A DNA stretch of 64,000 nucleotides from Sapria himalayana (GCA_029783825.1 JAREIK010010198.1:62001-126000), one strand, 5' to 3'. Counted from the stretch's first letter, positions 49,031-62,760 are shown. Program-made: numbers and translations. The notes: generated from the sequence alone by a model not told the origin.

Positions 49031-52000
49031 ATGGTATACTAGTTTAATGGATCAATTATTTAGGGGTTTTGTTGTTTAGGAGTTTAGCAATTTATGTCTT
49101 TAGGCATTTAGTGGTATATAGGTTTTATTTATATAATAAAAATAAATTTTTTTTTGATTTTTTTTAGATTTTCAAAGGTTATAACCTTTAAAAATAAAAT
49201 AATTTTTAAAATCTTTTGAAATGTGAATACCATGTATAATTATATTAATCTTATTAATTATATATCATATAAATTCAATATAAATAATTTTAATGAGAGA
49301 TATTATAATAATGATCAAAAATTAAATTAATAAAATATTATTAATAATATAAATATTAATTAAAATATATTTACATAATACAAAATGATTCAAAATCAAA
49401 TAAAAATATATTACTAAATAATAATATTTAATTTTTAAATTTTTCAATCTTTTTATAAGCTTATATTTTCTTATGATTAAAAATAAATTATTTAAATAAT
49501 ATCTGTCTCACTCGAAATTTATTTTGTAATTAATTTTTCTAAAAATTAAAATATAAATAATTAAAATGAATATTTAAAATTATAATAAATAGAAATTAAA
49601 ATGAGATTTATTATTTATTAAGTAGTATACAGCTATTACAAGGTTTATGTATTTAGGGGTTTTGGGTTTTATGAGCTACTGTTTTAAGTAAGTAAACATT
49701 TAGTGGTCTATAGATTTTATTTAAAAACGAAATAACAAAAATTTATTTTTTGTATTCTTTCTCATTTTTTAAGATTAAACCATTAATAAATATAATAATT
49801 TTTAAATTTTTTCAAAAGTGAATACAATATTTATTTATAATATCATAATAATTATATATCAAATAAATTCAATATAAACAATTTTATTAATAGATATTCT
49901 AATAATTATCATAAAATAAATTAAAAAATTATTATGAATAAGATTAATATTACTTAAAATATAATATCAAAACCTAAAAAGATTCAAAAGCAAAACAAAA
50001 TATATTACTTAATAATAATTATTTGTTTTTAAATTTTTATTCTTTTTATAAGCTTATCTATTTTTTGATGAAAAATAATTTTTATAAATTATATTTTTAA
50101 CTCATAATTTATTTTATAATTAATATATTTATATATAAAATATAACAATCAAAATGAATTTTTAAAATTATAATGAAAACAAATAAAAATGAGATTTATT
50201 AATTATTATTTAGGGTATACCGGTTTAAAGGATTATCTATATAGGGGTATCGGGATTTTGTAGTTTAGTGATTTACGTGTTTAGGCATTTAGTTATTTAT
50301 AGGTTTTATTTAAACAATTAAATAACAAAAAAAAATATTGTTTTTATTTTTTCACATGTTCAAAGGTTATAATCTTTGAAAATATAAAATTTTAAAACTT
50401 TTTTCAAAAGTGAATACAATATTTAGTTATAATAATTATTTATTTTATATATCATATAAATTAAATATAAACATTTTTATTGAAAAATTTTCTAATAATG
50501 ATCAAAAAATAAATTTATAATCTATTATTAATAAGTTAGATATCAATTAAAATATAATTACAAAACCTAAATGATTCAGAAACAAAGCAAAATATATTAC
50601 TATATAATATTTTTTTGTTTTAAATTTTTTTCTTCTTTTATTAATTTATCTATATTTTTTTGTTGGAAAATAATTTATATAAATTATATTTGTGTAACTT
50701 AAAATTTATTTTGTAATTAATATTTATATAAAAATAAACAAATAAATGATTAAAATGAATATTTAAAAGTATAATGAAAAAAATAAAAATGAGATTTATT
50801 ATTTATTATTTAAGATATACATGTTTAAAAATTTTATCTATTTAGGGTTTTCGAGATTTAGAAGTTATTGATTTAAGTATTTAGGCATTTAATGGTTTAT
50901 AGGTTTTATTCTAATAATGAAATAATAAAAAATTTATTTTTGATATTTTTTCAAATATTTAATGGTTATAACAATTGAAAATATCATAATTTTAAAATTT
51001 TTTAAAAATGTGAATACAATATTTAGTAATAATAAATGTTATAAATATATATAATATAAACTAAATATAAACAATTTTATTGATAGATATTATATAAATT
51101 ATCAAAAAAACTTAATAAACTATTATTAATATGATAGATATAAATTTAAATATAATTAAAAACCTTAATGATTCAAAATGAAAGTAAAATTTATTACTAA
51201 ATAATACTTTTTTTTTAGTTTTTGCATCATTTTATAAGCTTATTTGTTTTTATGATGAAAAATATATTATTTAAATTATATTTGTATCACTTATAATTTA
51301 TTTTGAAATTAATATTTCTATAAATTATTTAAATTATATTTAAGGTTTACTTGTTTAAAGGTTTAAGTATTTAGGGGCTTTGGGGTTTTGGAGTTTATAT
51401 ATTTATGTATTTAGGAATATAATGGTTTATAAGTTTTATTTAAACAATGATATAAAAAAAATTATTTTTGTTATTTTTTCTCATTTTTGAAGGTTATAAA
51501 CTTTGAAAATATAACAATTTTTAAATTTTTTTTATATGTGAATACTATATTTAGTTATGATAATCTTAATAATTATATATCATGTAAATTCAATATAAAC
51601 AATTATATTGAAATATATTATATTAATGATCAAAAAATAAATTAATAAACTATTATTAATAAGATAGATATTATTTTAAATATATTTGCAAAACAAAAAT
51701 TTATTCAAAATCAAAGTAAAATATATTACAAAATAAACCTTTCTTTGATGTTTTGGTTCTTTTTATAAGTTTATATTTTGTGTTATTAAAAGTAATTTAT
51801 TTAAATTATATTTGTCCTTCTCATAATTAATTTTAAATTTATAATTCTATAAAAATAAACTAATAAATAATTAAAATGAATATTTAAAATTATAATGAAT
51901 ACAAATAAAATAGAGATTTATTATTTATTATTCAGGATATACTAGTTTAATGGTTTAAGTATTTAGGGGTTTTGGGGTTTAGTGATTTAAGTGTTTAGGC

Positions 52001-54517
52001 CTTTAGTGATTCATAGTTTTTATTTAAAGAATGAAAAAATAAAAAATTTTATTTTTTGATTTTTTTAATTTTTGAAGGTTACCTTTTAGTTTATAATAAT
52101 TTTTAATTTTTTTTAAATGTGCATATAATATTCAGTAATTATAATTTTAATAATTATATATAATGTAAACTCAATATAAATAATTTTATTAATAGATATT
52201 ATAATAATGATCAATAAAAAATTAATAAACTATTATTAATAAGAATGATATAAATTAAAATAAAATTGCAATATCTAAAATGATTCAAAATAAAAATAAA
52301 ATATACTAATAAATAATTAATTTTTGTTTTTTAAATTTTGCCTCTTTTTATAAGGATATATATTTTTTTTGATGAAAAATAAATTATTTAAATTAGATTT
52401 GTCTTACTAATAATTTATTTTGTAATTAATATTTCTATAAATATAAACTGATAAATAATTAAAATAATAATTTAAAATTATACTGAATAAAAATTAAATT
52501 GAGATTTATGATTTTTTATTAATGTACACATGTTTAATGGTTTAAGTATTTAGAGGTTTTAACGTTTAGGAGTTTAACAATTTATGTTTTTAGACATTTT
52601 GTGGTTTATAAGTTTTATTTGAACAATAAAATAACAAAAAAAAATTTGTAATTTTTTTTCATTTTCATAGGTTATACCTTTGAAAAAATAATAATATTTA
52701 AAATTTTTTGAAATGTGAATATAATATTTAGTTATAATAATATTAATAATTATATATCATATAATTCAATATAATAATTTTATTGATAGATAATATAATA
52801 ATGAGTAAAATTTAAATTAATAAACTATTAATAAAAAGATTGATATTAATTATAAAATATTTACAAAACCCAAATTGATTCAAAATTAAAGTAAAATGTC
52901 TTAATGGATAATAATTTTTAATTTTTAAATTTGTACTTCTTTTATAAGCATATTTTTTTTTTGATTAAAAATAAATTAATTAAAATATATATGTCGCTCT
53001 CATAATTTAATTGGTAATAAATATTTCGATAAAAATAAACTATTAAATAATTAAAATGAATATTTAAAATTATAATAAATAGAAATAAAAATTAGATTTA
53101 TTAATTATTAAGTAGTATATTGCTGTTTAATGTTTTATGTATTTAGGCATTGTGAGATTTAGGAGTTTACTGATTTAACAGTGTATGCATTTAGTGGTTA
53201 ATAGGTTTTATTAAAATAATAAAAGATTTATTTTTATTATTTTTTGATATTTTCAATGGTTATAACCTTTGAAAATATAATAATTTTTACTTTTTTTAAA
53301 TGTGAATACAATATTTAGTTATAATAATCATTATATTTGTATATCATATAAATTCAATATAAATAATTTTATTGATAAATATTCTTATAATGATCAAAAA
53401 ATAAATTTATAATCTATTATTAATAAGAAAGATATCAATTAAAATATAATTACAAAATCTAAAATGATTCAGAAGAAAAGCAAAATATATTACTATATAA
53501 TAATATTTTGTTTTAAATTTTTTTTTCTTTAAAAAAGTTTATGAGTAATTTTTTGATGAAAAATAATTTATATAAATTATTTTTGTCTAACTCAATTTAT
53601 TTTGTAATTAATATTTATATATAAATAAACAAATAATTAATTAAAATGAATATTTAAAATCATAATGAAAAAAAAACGAGATTTAATAATTATTATTTCA
53701 GGATACCAGTTTAATTTAAATTAGATTTGTCTCACTAATAATTTATTTTGTGATTAATATTTCTATAAAATAAATTGATAAATAATTAAAATAAAAATTT
53801 AAAATTATACTGAATATAATTTAAAATGAGATTTATGATTTATTAATAATGTATACAAGTTTAATGATTTAAGTATTTAGAGGCTCTGTAGTTAGGAGTT
53901 TAGCAATTTATGTTTTTAGGCTTTTACTGGTTTATAGGTTTTATTTAAAAAAATAAAATAACAAAAAAAATTTCTATAATTTTTTATCATTTTCATAGGT
54001 TATAACATTTGAAAATATAATAATATTTAAAATTTTTTGAAATTCTAATACAATATTTTGTTAAAATAATATAAAAAATTATATATCATATAAATTTAAT
54101 ATAAATAATTTTATTGATAGATATTATAATTATGATCAAAAATTAAATTTATAAACTATTAATATTAAGATAGATATTAATTAAAAAATATTTACAAGAA
54201 CCAAATTTATTCAAAATTAAAGTAACTTATATTACTTGATAATAATTTTTAATTTTTAAATTTATACTTCTTTTATAAGCATATATTTTTATTAGATAAT
54301 TATATATTATTTAAATTATATTTGTCCCACTCATAATTTATTTTATAATAAATATTTCTAAATAGATACACTAATAAATAATTAAAATGAATATTTAAAA
54401 ATATAATAAATAGCAATAAAAATTAGATTTATTAATTATTAAGTAGTATTTAGTGGTTTAATGGTTTATGTATTTAGGCATTACGGGATTTAAGAGTTTA
54501 CTTATATAACTTTATGT
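49031..54517 (-). repeat. Satellite array, '-' polarity, block 6
   Basis: Palindromes lie near 49187, 49783 (decayed), 50367, 50962, 51490, 52077 (shortened), 52670, 53263 and 54001. The first monomers resemble 41.1-41.7 kb. From about 49.8 kb on, the sequence matches 59.7-62.7 kb monomer by monomer at an offset near 9.86 kb, for example the GAAGTTATTGATTTAAGTAT motif near 50860 and 60730. It ends at the hAT target-site duplication. No gene is seen. Confidence 0.93.
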
Positions 54518-54525
54518 GCATTTAG
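54518..54525 (+). repeat. hAT target-site duplication, left
   Basis: GCATTTAG directly precedes the left terminus. The right flank has GCATTGAG (58208-58215). Eight bp is the standard hAT duplication length. The single mismatch points to an old insertion. Both copies are the CATTTAGTGG part of the satellite octamer block. Confidence 0.9.
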
Positions 54526-54540
54526 TAGGGTAGCTCAAGG
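54526..54540 (+). repeat. hAT terminal inverted repeat, left
   Basis: TAGGGTAGCTCAAGG. It aligns with the right terminus TAGGGGTGCTCATGG with a few mismatches. The TAGGG start and the GCTCA core are shared. Confidence 0.85.
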
Positions 54541-55093
54541 GACTCGAAGATTCGCGACCCGACCCGAAGTATTATCCCGAAAGAATCGGTACTGAGAAAA
54601 ATCCGTTGACTTTGACTTTTCCAGTCAGATTCAGTCACGTATTTTTTCTTTTGGGACGGTTCCGGATCTTAAGCAATATCCATCCCGAGAACCATTCCAC
54701 CCTAAAAAACCGATATATATATATATATATAACATAAAGATGTCACTAATTACGCTACTGCCCATCCAATTCCGACGGACCTATTGCTGTTCCGACGAGT
54801 TACAGGCCACCTCACACCGTCCCAGCCTTGTTAAGTTAGGTCCAGCCCTTGTCCGTCGCACTTCTGGTTGCCTCCACCGTGACTCAGATGGCACGGGCCT
54901 TTTGGTTTGTTTTTATGAGAAGAATTGAGTGATTAATTATTAATATTATGTGTCTCAGTCAGTTTTGTTGAGTATTGGTTGTGGTGTTGTAGTTGGGCCG
55001 AATGGGTGGGTTGAATGTGTTACAGTCAATTTTGTAGAGCTTGCTTGTTTGAAATATTTATATGTATTCATGCTTAGCATATCATATTAATTA
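54541..55093 (+). other. hAT 5' subterminal and leader region
   Basis: GC-richer subterminal DNA with GACCCG and TCCCGA motifs and a dinucleotide (AT)n stretch at about 54714-54730, followed by a presumed promoter/leader. A 62-codon frame (54740-54928) has no recognisable domain and does not join the transposase frame. No clear TATA box or intron can be assigned. Confidence 0.6.
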
Positions 55094-57295
55094 ATGGCAA
55101 TGCAGATGGCACAATCCAGCGGTAAATGAAAAATACAATAAATTGAAGATGATCACATCTCAAATGATCAAAGTACTGGTAAATCCAATCATCATCCTTT
55201 CACGAACCCTCCTATTGTTACAACAAGATGTTCAATTCCAATTGTAAATGAAAGTCCAGGTACATCTGAACCTCGAGCTCATAAAAAGTATAAGTCTGCT
55301 GTATGGGAAACTTATGAGATATTAGTTGATTCAGAGGGAAATTAAACTGGTAGGGGAGCTTGTATATGGTGTAGGAAAGAATATTTGTCAAAATATGATC
55401 AAGGTACTTCCTATTTATGGAAATACCTGAGATAGACTTGTAGTAAATTTCCACACAAAAAAGAATTAATAGAAGCTCACAAAGGTAAAGACAAGTCACA
55501 ATCTTTGTTGAGTTTCACTAAAGGTAATACTTCAGAGGATAACAAATTAACTTGTTGGCAATTTGATCAACAACTAGTTAGGGAGGCTTTGGTGAAAATG
55601 ATCATAAAAGATGAATAGCCTTTTTGTTTTGTCGAGAGTGATGAGTTAAAGGAGTTTTGTGAAGTTAGTGTGCCTCAATTTAAAATTCCATCTAGGCACT
55701 CTACACTCAAGGATCGTTTTTCTTTATTTGTGAAGGAAAAGAAGAAATTATTTGATAGCATATCATCTCACTGTTGTAGAGTTTCATTGACTACCGACAC
55801 TTGGACTAGCATTCAAAATTTGTCTTATATATGTTTGACTGTTCATTTAATTGATTCTCAATGGAATATGCATAAAAGGATTTTGAACTTTTGTGTAATT
55901 AAAAGTCATTTAGGAGTTAATATTAGAAATGCTATTGAGATTTGCATGAATGAATGGGGTTTGAGAAAGTTGATGTGCATTACTGTTGACAATGCATCAA
56001 ATAATGATGTTGGAGTTGAACAATTGAAAAAAAGGGTTATGAAGTAAAGTGTTGTACCTTTGAGAGGCGAGCATTTTCATATGAGATGTTGTGCTCATAT
56101 CCTAAACTTAATTGTCAGAGATGGCATTGTAGTAGTTGAGGGTGGTATTCAAAAAATTAGAGGTGTAGTGAAATATGTGAGGAGCAGTCCTAAAAGATTA
56201 GATATGTTTAAGTTATGTGTTGAAGAGGCAAACTTGACATATGGATCTTCATTGCAATTAGATTGTCCTACAAGATGGAATTCAAATTATTTGATACTAA
56301 AAACTGATATAAAATATCAAAAAGAATTTGATAAGTTGGAGGACAAAGACAAAAGGTTTTTGAAGGAGTTTGGTTCAAACGTTCCAACTGAGAGAGACTG
56401 AACAAATGCCAAAATTTTGGCTCGTTTATTGAAAATTTTTATGAGGTAACTTGTAAATTTTCTGGTTCATAGTATTCTACCTCTAGTGTTTATTTTCCTG
56501 AGATTATTCGAATTTTGAATATAATTTGAGCTTTGTGAATATAGTAGAGATACAATGGTTTCTGAAATGGGTATGAAAATGAGGCATAAATTCAACAAAT
56601 ATTGGGTTTCTCTTTAGTCAACAAATATTATGCTTTTTGTAGCGGTCGTGTTGGATCCTAGATATAAGCTCAAATATCTCAAGGTTAAGTACACTTAGCA
56701 TTATGGAGAAGAATTGGCTAAAAGTTTGGTGAAAAAGGTTATAAATGCCTTAAATAAGATGCTAGATGATTATAAAGATTTAAATGAAGATGAATCAAAA
56801 GAAGATGATTTCTTTTCTACTGTGTTGAAGAAAAATGTTGATTTCTTTGATGGTAGTGATACTTATGTTGATGATCTTTTTGTTGAATTGGAGAAAGAAC
56901 AAGAAGTTGCAGCTTTGGAAGAGTTGGATAGGTACTTGGAGGAAAAACTTGAAAAAATTAGAATTGATTTTGATCTTCTCAACTGGTGGAAGGTAAATGA
57001 GGTTAGGTATCCTTCTTTGGAAAATGTAGCAAGATATGTATTTGCTATCCAAGCATCTACTATGGCCTACGAATCTACATTTAGAACTAGGGGGAGAACT
57101 ATAGATAAATTTAGAAGTTCTTTAACACCTATTATAGCTGAAGTTCTCATATGTCTACAAGATTGGTTGAGAAGCTCAAACAAACATATTGAAATTCAAG
57201 AATTAGTTCAAGTCATTGATGATAATGAATCAGGTTGGTATATAAATCTTTTAAATTTTAATTTCACTTTTACTTATTTTATTCATTCAATTTAA
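55094..57295 (+). pseudogene. hAT transposase pseudogene (BED finger to hATC)
   Basis: Homology runs in one frame from a likely ATG at 55094, with further in-frame ATGs at 55100 and 55106. The N-terminal BED-type zinc finger is at about 55279-55470, with Cys codons at 55361 and 55370; the following WKYLR has Tyr where the family usually has the zinc-binding His. The catalytic-core DTWTS motif has Asp at 55796 and TVDNASNND has Asp at 55988. The CAHILNLIV motif follows near 56090. FVAVVLDPRYKL lies near 56640. The hATC dimerisation region is at about 56918-57175 (LNWWKVN, ASTMAYES, FRSSL, DWLRSS), with the usual AIP reading AIQ. In-frame stops are at 55127, 55139, 55343, 55433, 55616, 56045, 56399, 56615 and 56696. 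A one-base loss in the T-run at 56436-56440 shifts the frame until about 56525. The end may be an intron donor after NESG near 57232, so the 57295 stop is approximate. Confidence 0.93.
56918..57175 (+). other. hATC dimerisation domain remnant
   Basis: Residues about 69-154 of the open segment starting at 56714. It contains ELDRYLEEKLEKI, LNWWKVN, YPSLENVARYVFAI, STMAYES, FRSSLTP and ICLQDWLRSS, a nearly full-length plant hATC signature. The Glu of the AYES motif is the position that is strongly conserved in the family. It is the best preserved part of the pseudogene and contains no stop. Confidence 0.93.
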
Positions 57296-58192
57296 TAAAA
57301 ATATGCTTCAATTACAATTTTTAGAGGGGTTACAAGATCCAAATATTCTTCCAACTATATTTGGCCAACTAAATTTGGAATGGGTGTATTAAATTTTATA
57401 TGGTAATATTTTGTTTTTTTATTACTCTTTCATCTTAGAAATTTATGTCTACATGATAACCACATTTTCATCTTTGGTTGTCCTTCTATAGTGGAGGAAG
57501 AAAAGGGAGGAGTTGTAGAAGAGATAATTAATTGGGTTTGGATTTTCGTTGCTGTTCCGGGACTGACCTTTGAAATGATTATTATCATAATTGTTATTAG
57601 TTGTATTTTTTTTGTTATATTAAGCTGCCTAATTTTAGCAATTACTTAAGTAGTAATTGATGCTACCAATGTTTGTGGTCATCTTTAGCTATTCATTAAA
57701 ATTTTAAGTAATTGTTTAAAAAATGTTGTATTGCTATTATGGTTAACTTTCACTCGGCTGAACAAAGCCAACTTGTGAAAAAACAAAGAACAAAATTAAG
57801 CACACAACTCTGTCTTGTTCTATTTAACATTTCTATCCTTTTCTGCACATCAAAGATTTTGACAAGGTAATGGAGCTCATTTGCGGTATTCAGCCTATTT
57901 GACAAAACAAAATTGGCCCAATTTGAGTTTGAAAGATACATAACTAAGGAATGATAAATGGTACAACAAAGGTTTCGACATGAACTAACTTGTCCGGATT
58001 GAAGAAAATAAATTGAAAAAAATGTCCGAACTCCGTTCCGTCCCGGAACTATTTTATCCTACTCAAAATCCCCGATCTCCATCCCATCCTATCCCGATAT
58101 TTTCAGCCTATGGGATAGGTCTGGATCTTCCAAAATAAATCTCCGAACTGTGGGAAGGGACTGGATATTTATAATCCCCTTTCCATCACGTG
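57296..58192 (+). other. hAT 3' region
   Basis: About 900 bp of non-coding sequence with possible acceptor sites (TTTTTAG near 57325, TTCTATAG near 57491). A short continuation rich in Glu/Gly/Val codons lies near 57491-57525 and could be a decayed last exon. From about 58025 the subterminal motif-rich DNA begins (CCCGATCTCC, ATCCCGATATT), mirroring the left end. The reverse-strand frame at 57750-57941 has no recognisable domain. Confidence 0.5.
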
Positions 58193-58207
58193 CCATGAGC
58201 ACCCCTA
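58193..58207 (-). repeat. hAT terminal inverted repeat, right
   Basis: Reads TAGGGGTGCTCATGG on the '-' strand and pairs imperfectly with the left terminus. Confidence 0.85.
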
Positions 58208-58215
58208 GCATTGAG
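58208..58215 (+). repeat. hAT target-site duplication, right
   Basis: GCATTGAG, one base different from the left copy GCATTTAG. The satellite octamer block resumes directly after it. Confidence 0.9.
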
Positions 58216-61200
58216 TGGTTTATAAGTTTTATTTAAAAAATAAAATAACAAAAAATTTATTTTTATTATTTTTTGATATTTTCAAAGGTTAAAACCTTTG
58301 AAAATATAATAATTTTTAAATTTTTTTCAAATGTGAATACAATATTAAATTTTACTAATCATCATATTTATATATTATATAAATTCAATATAAACAATTT
58401 TTTTGATAAATATTCTAATAATAATCAAAAAATAAATTAATAATCCATTAAAAATAAGATATATATTAATTAAAATATAATTACAAAATTTAAAATGATT
58501 CATAAGCAAAGAAAAATATATTTCTATATAATAATTTTTTGTTTTTGAATTTTTTTTTTCTTTTAATAAGTTCATCTATATTTTTTTAATGAAAAATAAT
58601 TTATATAATGAAAAAATAAAATATTTGTCTAACTCATAATTTATTTTGTAATTAATATTTATATATAAATAAACAAATAAATAATTAAAATGAATATTTA
58701 AAGTTATAATGAAAAAAAATGAGATTAATTATTTATTATTTATTATTTACGCATACCGGTTTAATTTAGATTAGATCCGTCTCACTAATAATTTATTTTG
58801 TTATTAATATTTCTATGAAAATAAACTAATAAATAATTATCATAAAAATTTAAAAGTATACTTAATATAAATTAAAATGAGATTGAAGATTTATTATTAA
58901 TGTATACCAGTTTAATATTTTAATTATTTAGAGGTTTTGTCTTTAGAAGTTTAGCGATTTATGTTTTTAGGCTTTTAGTGGTTATAGGTTTTATATAAAA
59001 AAATAAAATAACAAAAAAAAATTTTATAATTTATTATCATATTCATAGGTTATAACCTTTGAAAATATAATAATATTTACAATTTTTTGAAATGTGAAAA
59101 CAATATATAGTTTTAATAATTAAATAATTATATATCATATAAATTCAATATAAACAATTTTATTGATAGATAATATAATAATGATCAAAAATTAAATTAA
59201 TAAACTATTAATAAAAAGATATATATTAATTAAAGAATATTTACAAAATCCAAATTGATTCAAATTATAGTAAAATATATTACTAGATAATAATTTTTAA
59301 TTTTTAAATTTCTACTTCTTTTATAAGCGTATATTTTTTTTTATTAAAAATAAATTAATTAAATTATATTTGTCGCACTCATACTTTATTTTGTAATAAA
59401 TATTTATATAAAAATAAACTAATAATTAATTAAAATGAATATTTAAAATTATAATAATAAGAAATAAAAATTAGATTTATTAATTATTAAGTAGTATATA
59501 GCAGTTTAATGGTTTATGTATTTAGGCATTACGAGGTTTAGGATTTTACTGATTTAACTGTGTATGCATTTAGTGGATTATAGGATTTATTTAAGAAAAA
59601 AAATAAAAAAAAATTATTTTTATAATTTATTGATATTTTCAAAGGTTATAACCTTTAAAAATATTATAATTTTTAAATTTTTTTCAAAAGTGAATAAATA
59701 TTTATTTATAATAATCATAATAATTATATATCATATAATTTCAATATAAACAATTTTATTGATAGATATTCTAATAATTATAAAAAAATAAATTAAAAAT
59801 CTATTATGAATAAGATTGATATTACTTAAAATATAATATCAAAACCTAAAATATTCCAAAAGCAAAGCAAAATATTTTACTTAATAATAATTATTTGTTT
59901 TTAAATTTTTATTCTTTTTATAAGCCTATCTATTTTGTGATGAAAAATAATTTATATAAATTATATTTTTAACTCATAATTTATTTATAATTAATATATA
60001 TTATAAATAAAAAACTAAACAATCAAAATGAATTTTTTAAATTATAATGAAAACAAATAAAAATGAGATTTATTAATTATTATTTAGGGTATACCCGTTT
60101 AAACGATTATCTATATAGGGGTATCAGGATTTTATAGTATAGTGATTCAAGTGTTTAGGCATTTAGTGATTTATAGGTTTTTTTAAACAATGAAATAATA
60201 ATAAAAAATCTATATTTTTTGTTTTTTCACATGGTAAAAGGTTATAATCTTTGAAAATATAATAATTTTAATTTTTTTAAAAAAAATAAATAGAGTATTT
60301 AGTTATGATAATTATTAAATCTATATATCATATAAATATTTTTATTGATAAATATTCTAATAATGATCAAAAAATAAATTAATAATCTATTATTAATAAG
60401 TAAGATATCAATAATTATATAATTACGAAAGCTAAAATGATTCAGAAACAAAGTAAAATATATTACTATATAATAATTTTTTGTTTTTAATTATTTTCTT
60501 CTTTTAATAAATTTATCTATATTTTTTTGTTGAAAAATAATTTATATAAATAATATTTGTCTAACTCATAATTTATTTTGTATTTAATATTTATATAAAA
60601 ATAAACAAATAAATAATTAAAATGAATATTTAAAATTATAATGAAAAAAATAAAAATGAGATTTATTATTTATTATTTAAGATATACCTGTTTAAAAAAT
60701 TTATCTATTTAGGGTTTTCGAGATTTTGAAGTTATTGATTTAAGTATTTAGGCATTTAATGGTTTATAGCTTTTATTTAAACAATGAAATAACAAAAAAT
60801 TTATTTTTGATATTTTTTAAAATTTTTAAATTTCATAACAATTGAAAATATAATAAATTTAAAATTTTTTAAAAATGTGAATACAATATTTAGTAATAAT
60901 AATTATTATAACTATGTATAATATAAACTAATATAAACAATTTTATTGATAAAATTATATAAATTATCAAAAAATAAATTAATAAACATTTATTAATATG
61001 ATAGATATAAATTAAAATATAATTAAAAAAACCTAAAATGATTGAAAATCAAAGTAAAATTCATTACTAAATAATAATTTTTTTTTGTTTTTGCATAATT
61101 TTTTCAGCTTATTTTTTTTGTTGAAAAATATATTATTTAAATTATATTTGTCACTCATAATTTATTTTGTAATTAATATTTCTATAAATTATTTAAATTA

Positions 61201-62760
61201 TATTTAAGGTTTACGAGTTTAAAGGTTTAGGTATTTAGGGGCTTCGGGGTTTAGAAGTTTAGAGATTTATGTATTTAGGCATTTAATGGTTTATAAGTTT
61301 TATTTAAACAATGATATAACACAAAATTTATTTTTGTTATTTTTTATCATTTTTGAAGGTTATAACCTTTGAAAATATCACAATTTTTATATTTTTTTTA
61401 TATGTAAATACTATATTTAGTTATGATAAACTTAATAATTATATATCATGTTAATTCAATATAAACAATTATATTGATGGATATTATATTAATGATCAAA
61501 AAATAAATTAACAAACTATTATTAAATAGATAGATATTTTTTAAAATATATTTGCAAAACGTAAATTTATTCAAAATCAAAGTAAAATATAACAGTAAAT
61601 AATAATTTTTTGATGTTTTGCTTCTTTTTATAAGTTTATATTTTTTTGTTATTAAAAGTAAATTATTTAAATTATATTTGTCTTCCACATAATTTATTTT
61701 TAATTTATAATATTATAAAATTATCTAATAAATAATTAAAATATATATTTAAAATTATAATGAATACATATAAAATTGAGATTTATTATTTATTATTTAT
61801 TATTCACGATATAATAGTTTAATGGTTTAAGTATTTAGGTGTTTTGGGGTTTAGTGATTTAAGTATTTAGACCTTTAGTGATTTATAGTTAATTATTTAA
61901 AGAATAAAAAAAATAAAAAATTAAATTTTTTGATTTTTTTTAATTTTTGAAGGTTATAAGCTTTGAAAATATAATAATTTTTAATTTTTTTTAAATGTTA
62001 ATATAATAATTAGTTATAATATTCTTAATAATTTTATATAATATAAACTCAATATAAATTATTTTATTAATAGATATTATAATAATGATCAATAAAAAAT
62101 TAATAAACTATTATTAATAAGAATGATATAAATTAAAATATAATTGCAAAAATTAAAATGATTCAAAATCAAAAAAATATATATTACAAAATAATAAATT
62201 TTTGTTTATAAAATTTTGCCTCTTTTATAAACATATATTTTTTTTTAATAAAAAATTAATTATTTAAAATAGATCTGTCTTACTAATAATTTATTTTGTA
62301 ATTAATATTTCTATAAAAATAAAATGATAAATAATTAAAATAAAAATTTAAAATTACACTTAATAAAAATTAAAATGCGATTTATGATTTATTATTAATG
62401 TATACCAATTTAATAGTTTAAGTATTTAGAAGGTTTGTCGTTAGGAGTTTAGTGATTTATGTTTTTAGGCATTTAGTGGATTATAGGTTTTATTTAAACA
62501 ATAAAATAACAAAAAAAAATTTATAATTTTTTGTCATTTTCATAGGTTATAACCTTTGAAAATATAATAATAATTAAAATTTTTTGAAATATGAATACAA
62601 TATTTACTTATAATAATTTTAATAATTATATATCATATAAATTCAATATAAACAATTATTTTGATAGATATTATAATAATGATCAAAATTTAAAATAATA
62701 AACTATTAATAATAATCTAGATATTAATTAAAAAATATTTACAAAACCCAAATTGATTCA
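58216..62760 (-). repeat. Satellite array, '-' polarity, block 7
   Basis: Continuation of block 6 after the hAT. Palindromes lie near 58286, 59049, 59647, 60240, 60831, 61360, 61953 and 62545. The 59.7-62.7 kb part repeats 49.8-52.8 kb. The 59.46-60.56 kb part is also very close to 28.39-29.5 kb just after the polarity switch. No gene is seen; frames at 58375-58575, 59564-59749 and 61446-61688 are satellite readings. Confidence 0.93.

Larger units (their letters stand above)
54526..58207 (+). mobile_element. hAT-superfamily DNA transposon, degenerate (3.68 kb)
   Basis: Inserted in the octamer block of a '-' polarity monomer; removing it restores the satellite reading CATTTAGTGGTTTATA. The termini are imperfect inverted repeats: TAGGGTAGCTCAAGG on the left and TAGGGGTGCTCATGG as the reverse complement of the right end. 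An 8-bp duplication flanks them. Subterminal regions are rich in GACCCGACCCG- and ATCCCGAT-type motifs. Inside is a transposase pseudogene with BED finger, catalytic-core and hATC remains. The frame has nine stops and a frameshift, so the element cannot encode its own transposase. It might have been mobilised in trans, but the mismatched ends and duplication suggest it is long dead. Confidence 0.95.

Noticed and set aside
48827..49042. A 71-codon frame following the exon-like segment, possibly a membrane peptide.
   Set aside because: It runs over the insertion edge into satellite, lacks a recognisable domain, and follows the apparent stop and trailer of the exon-like segment.
54740..54928. 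A 62-codon frame in the hAT leader as a first transposase exon.
   Set aside because: It ends at a stop well before the transposase ATG, contains no BED or hAT motif, and there is no clear donor site joining it to the 55094 frame.
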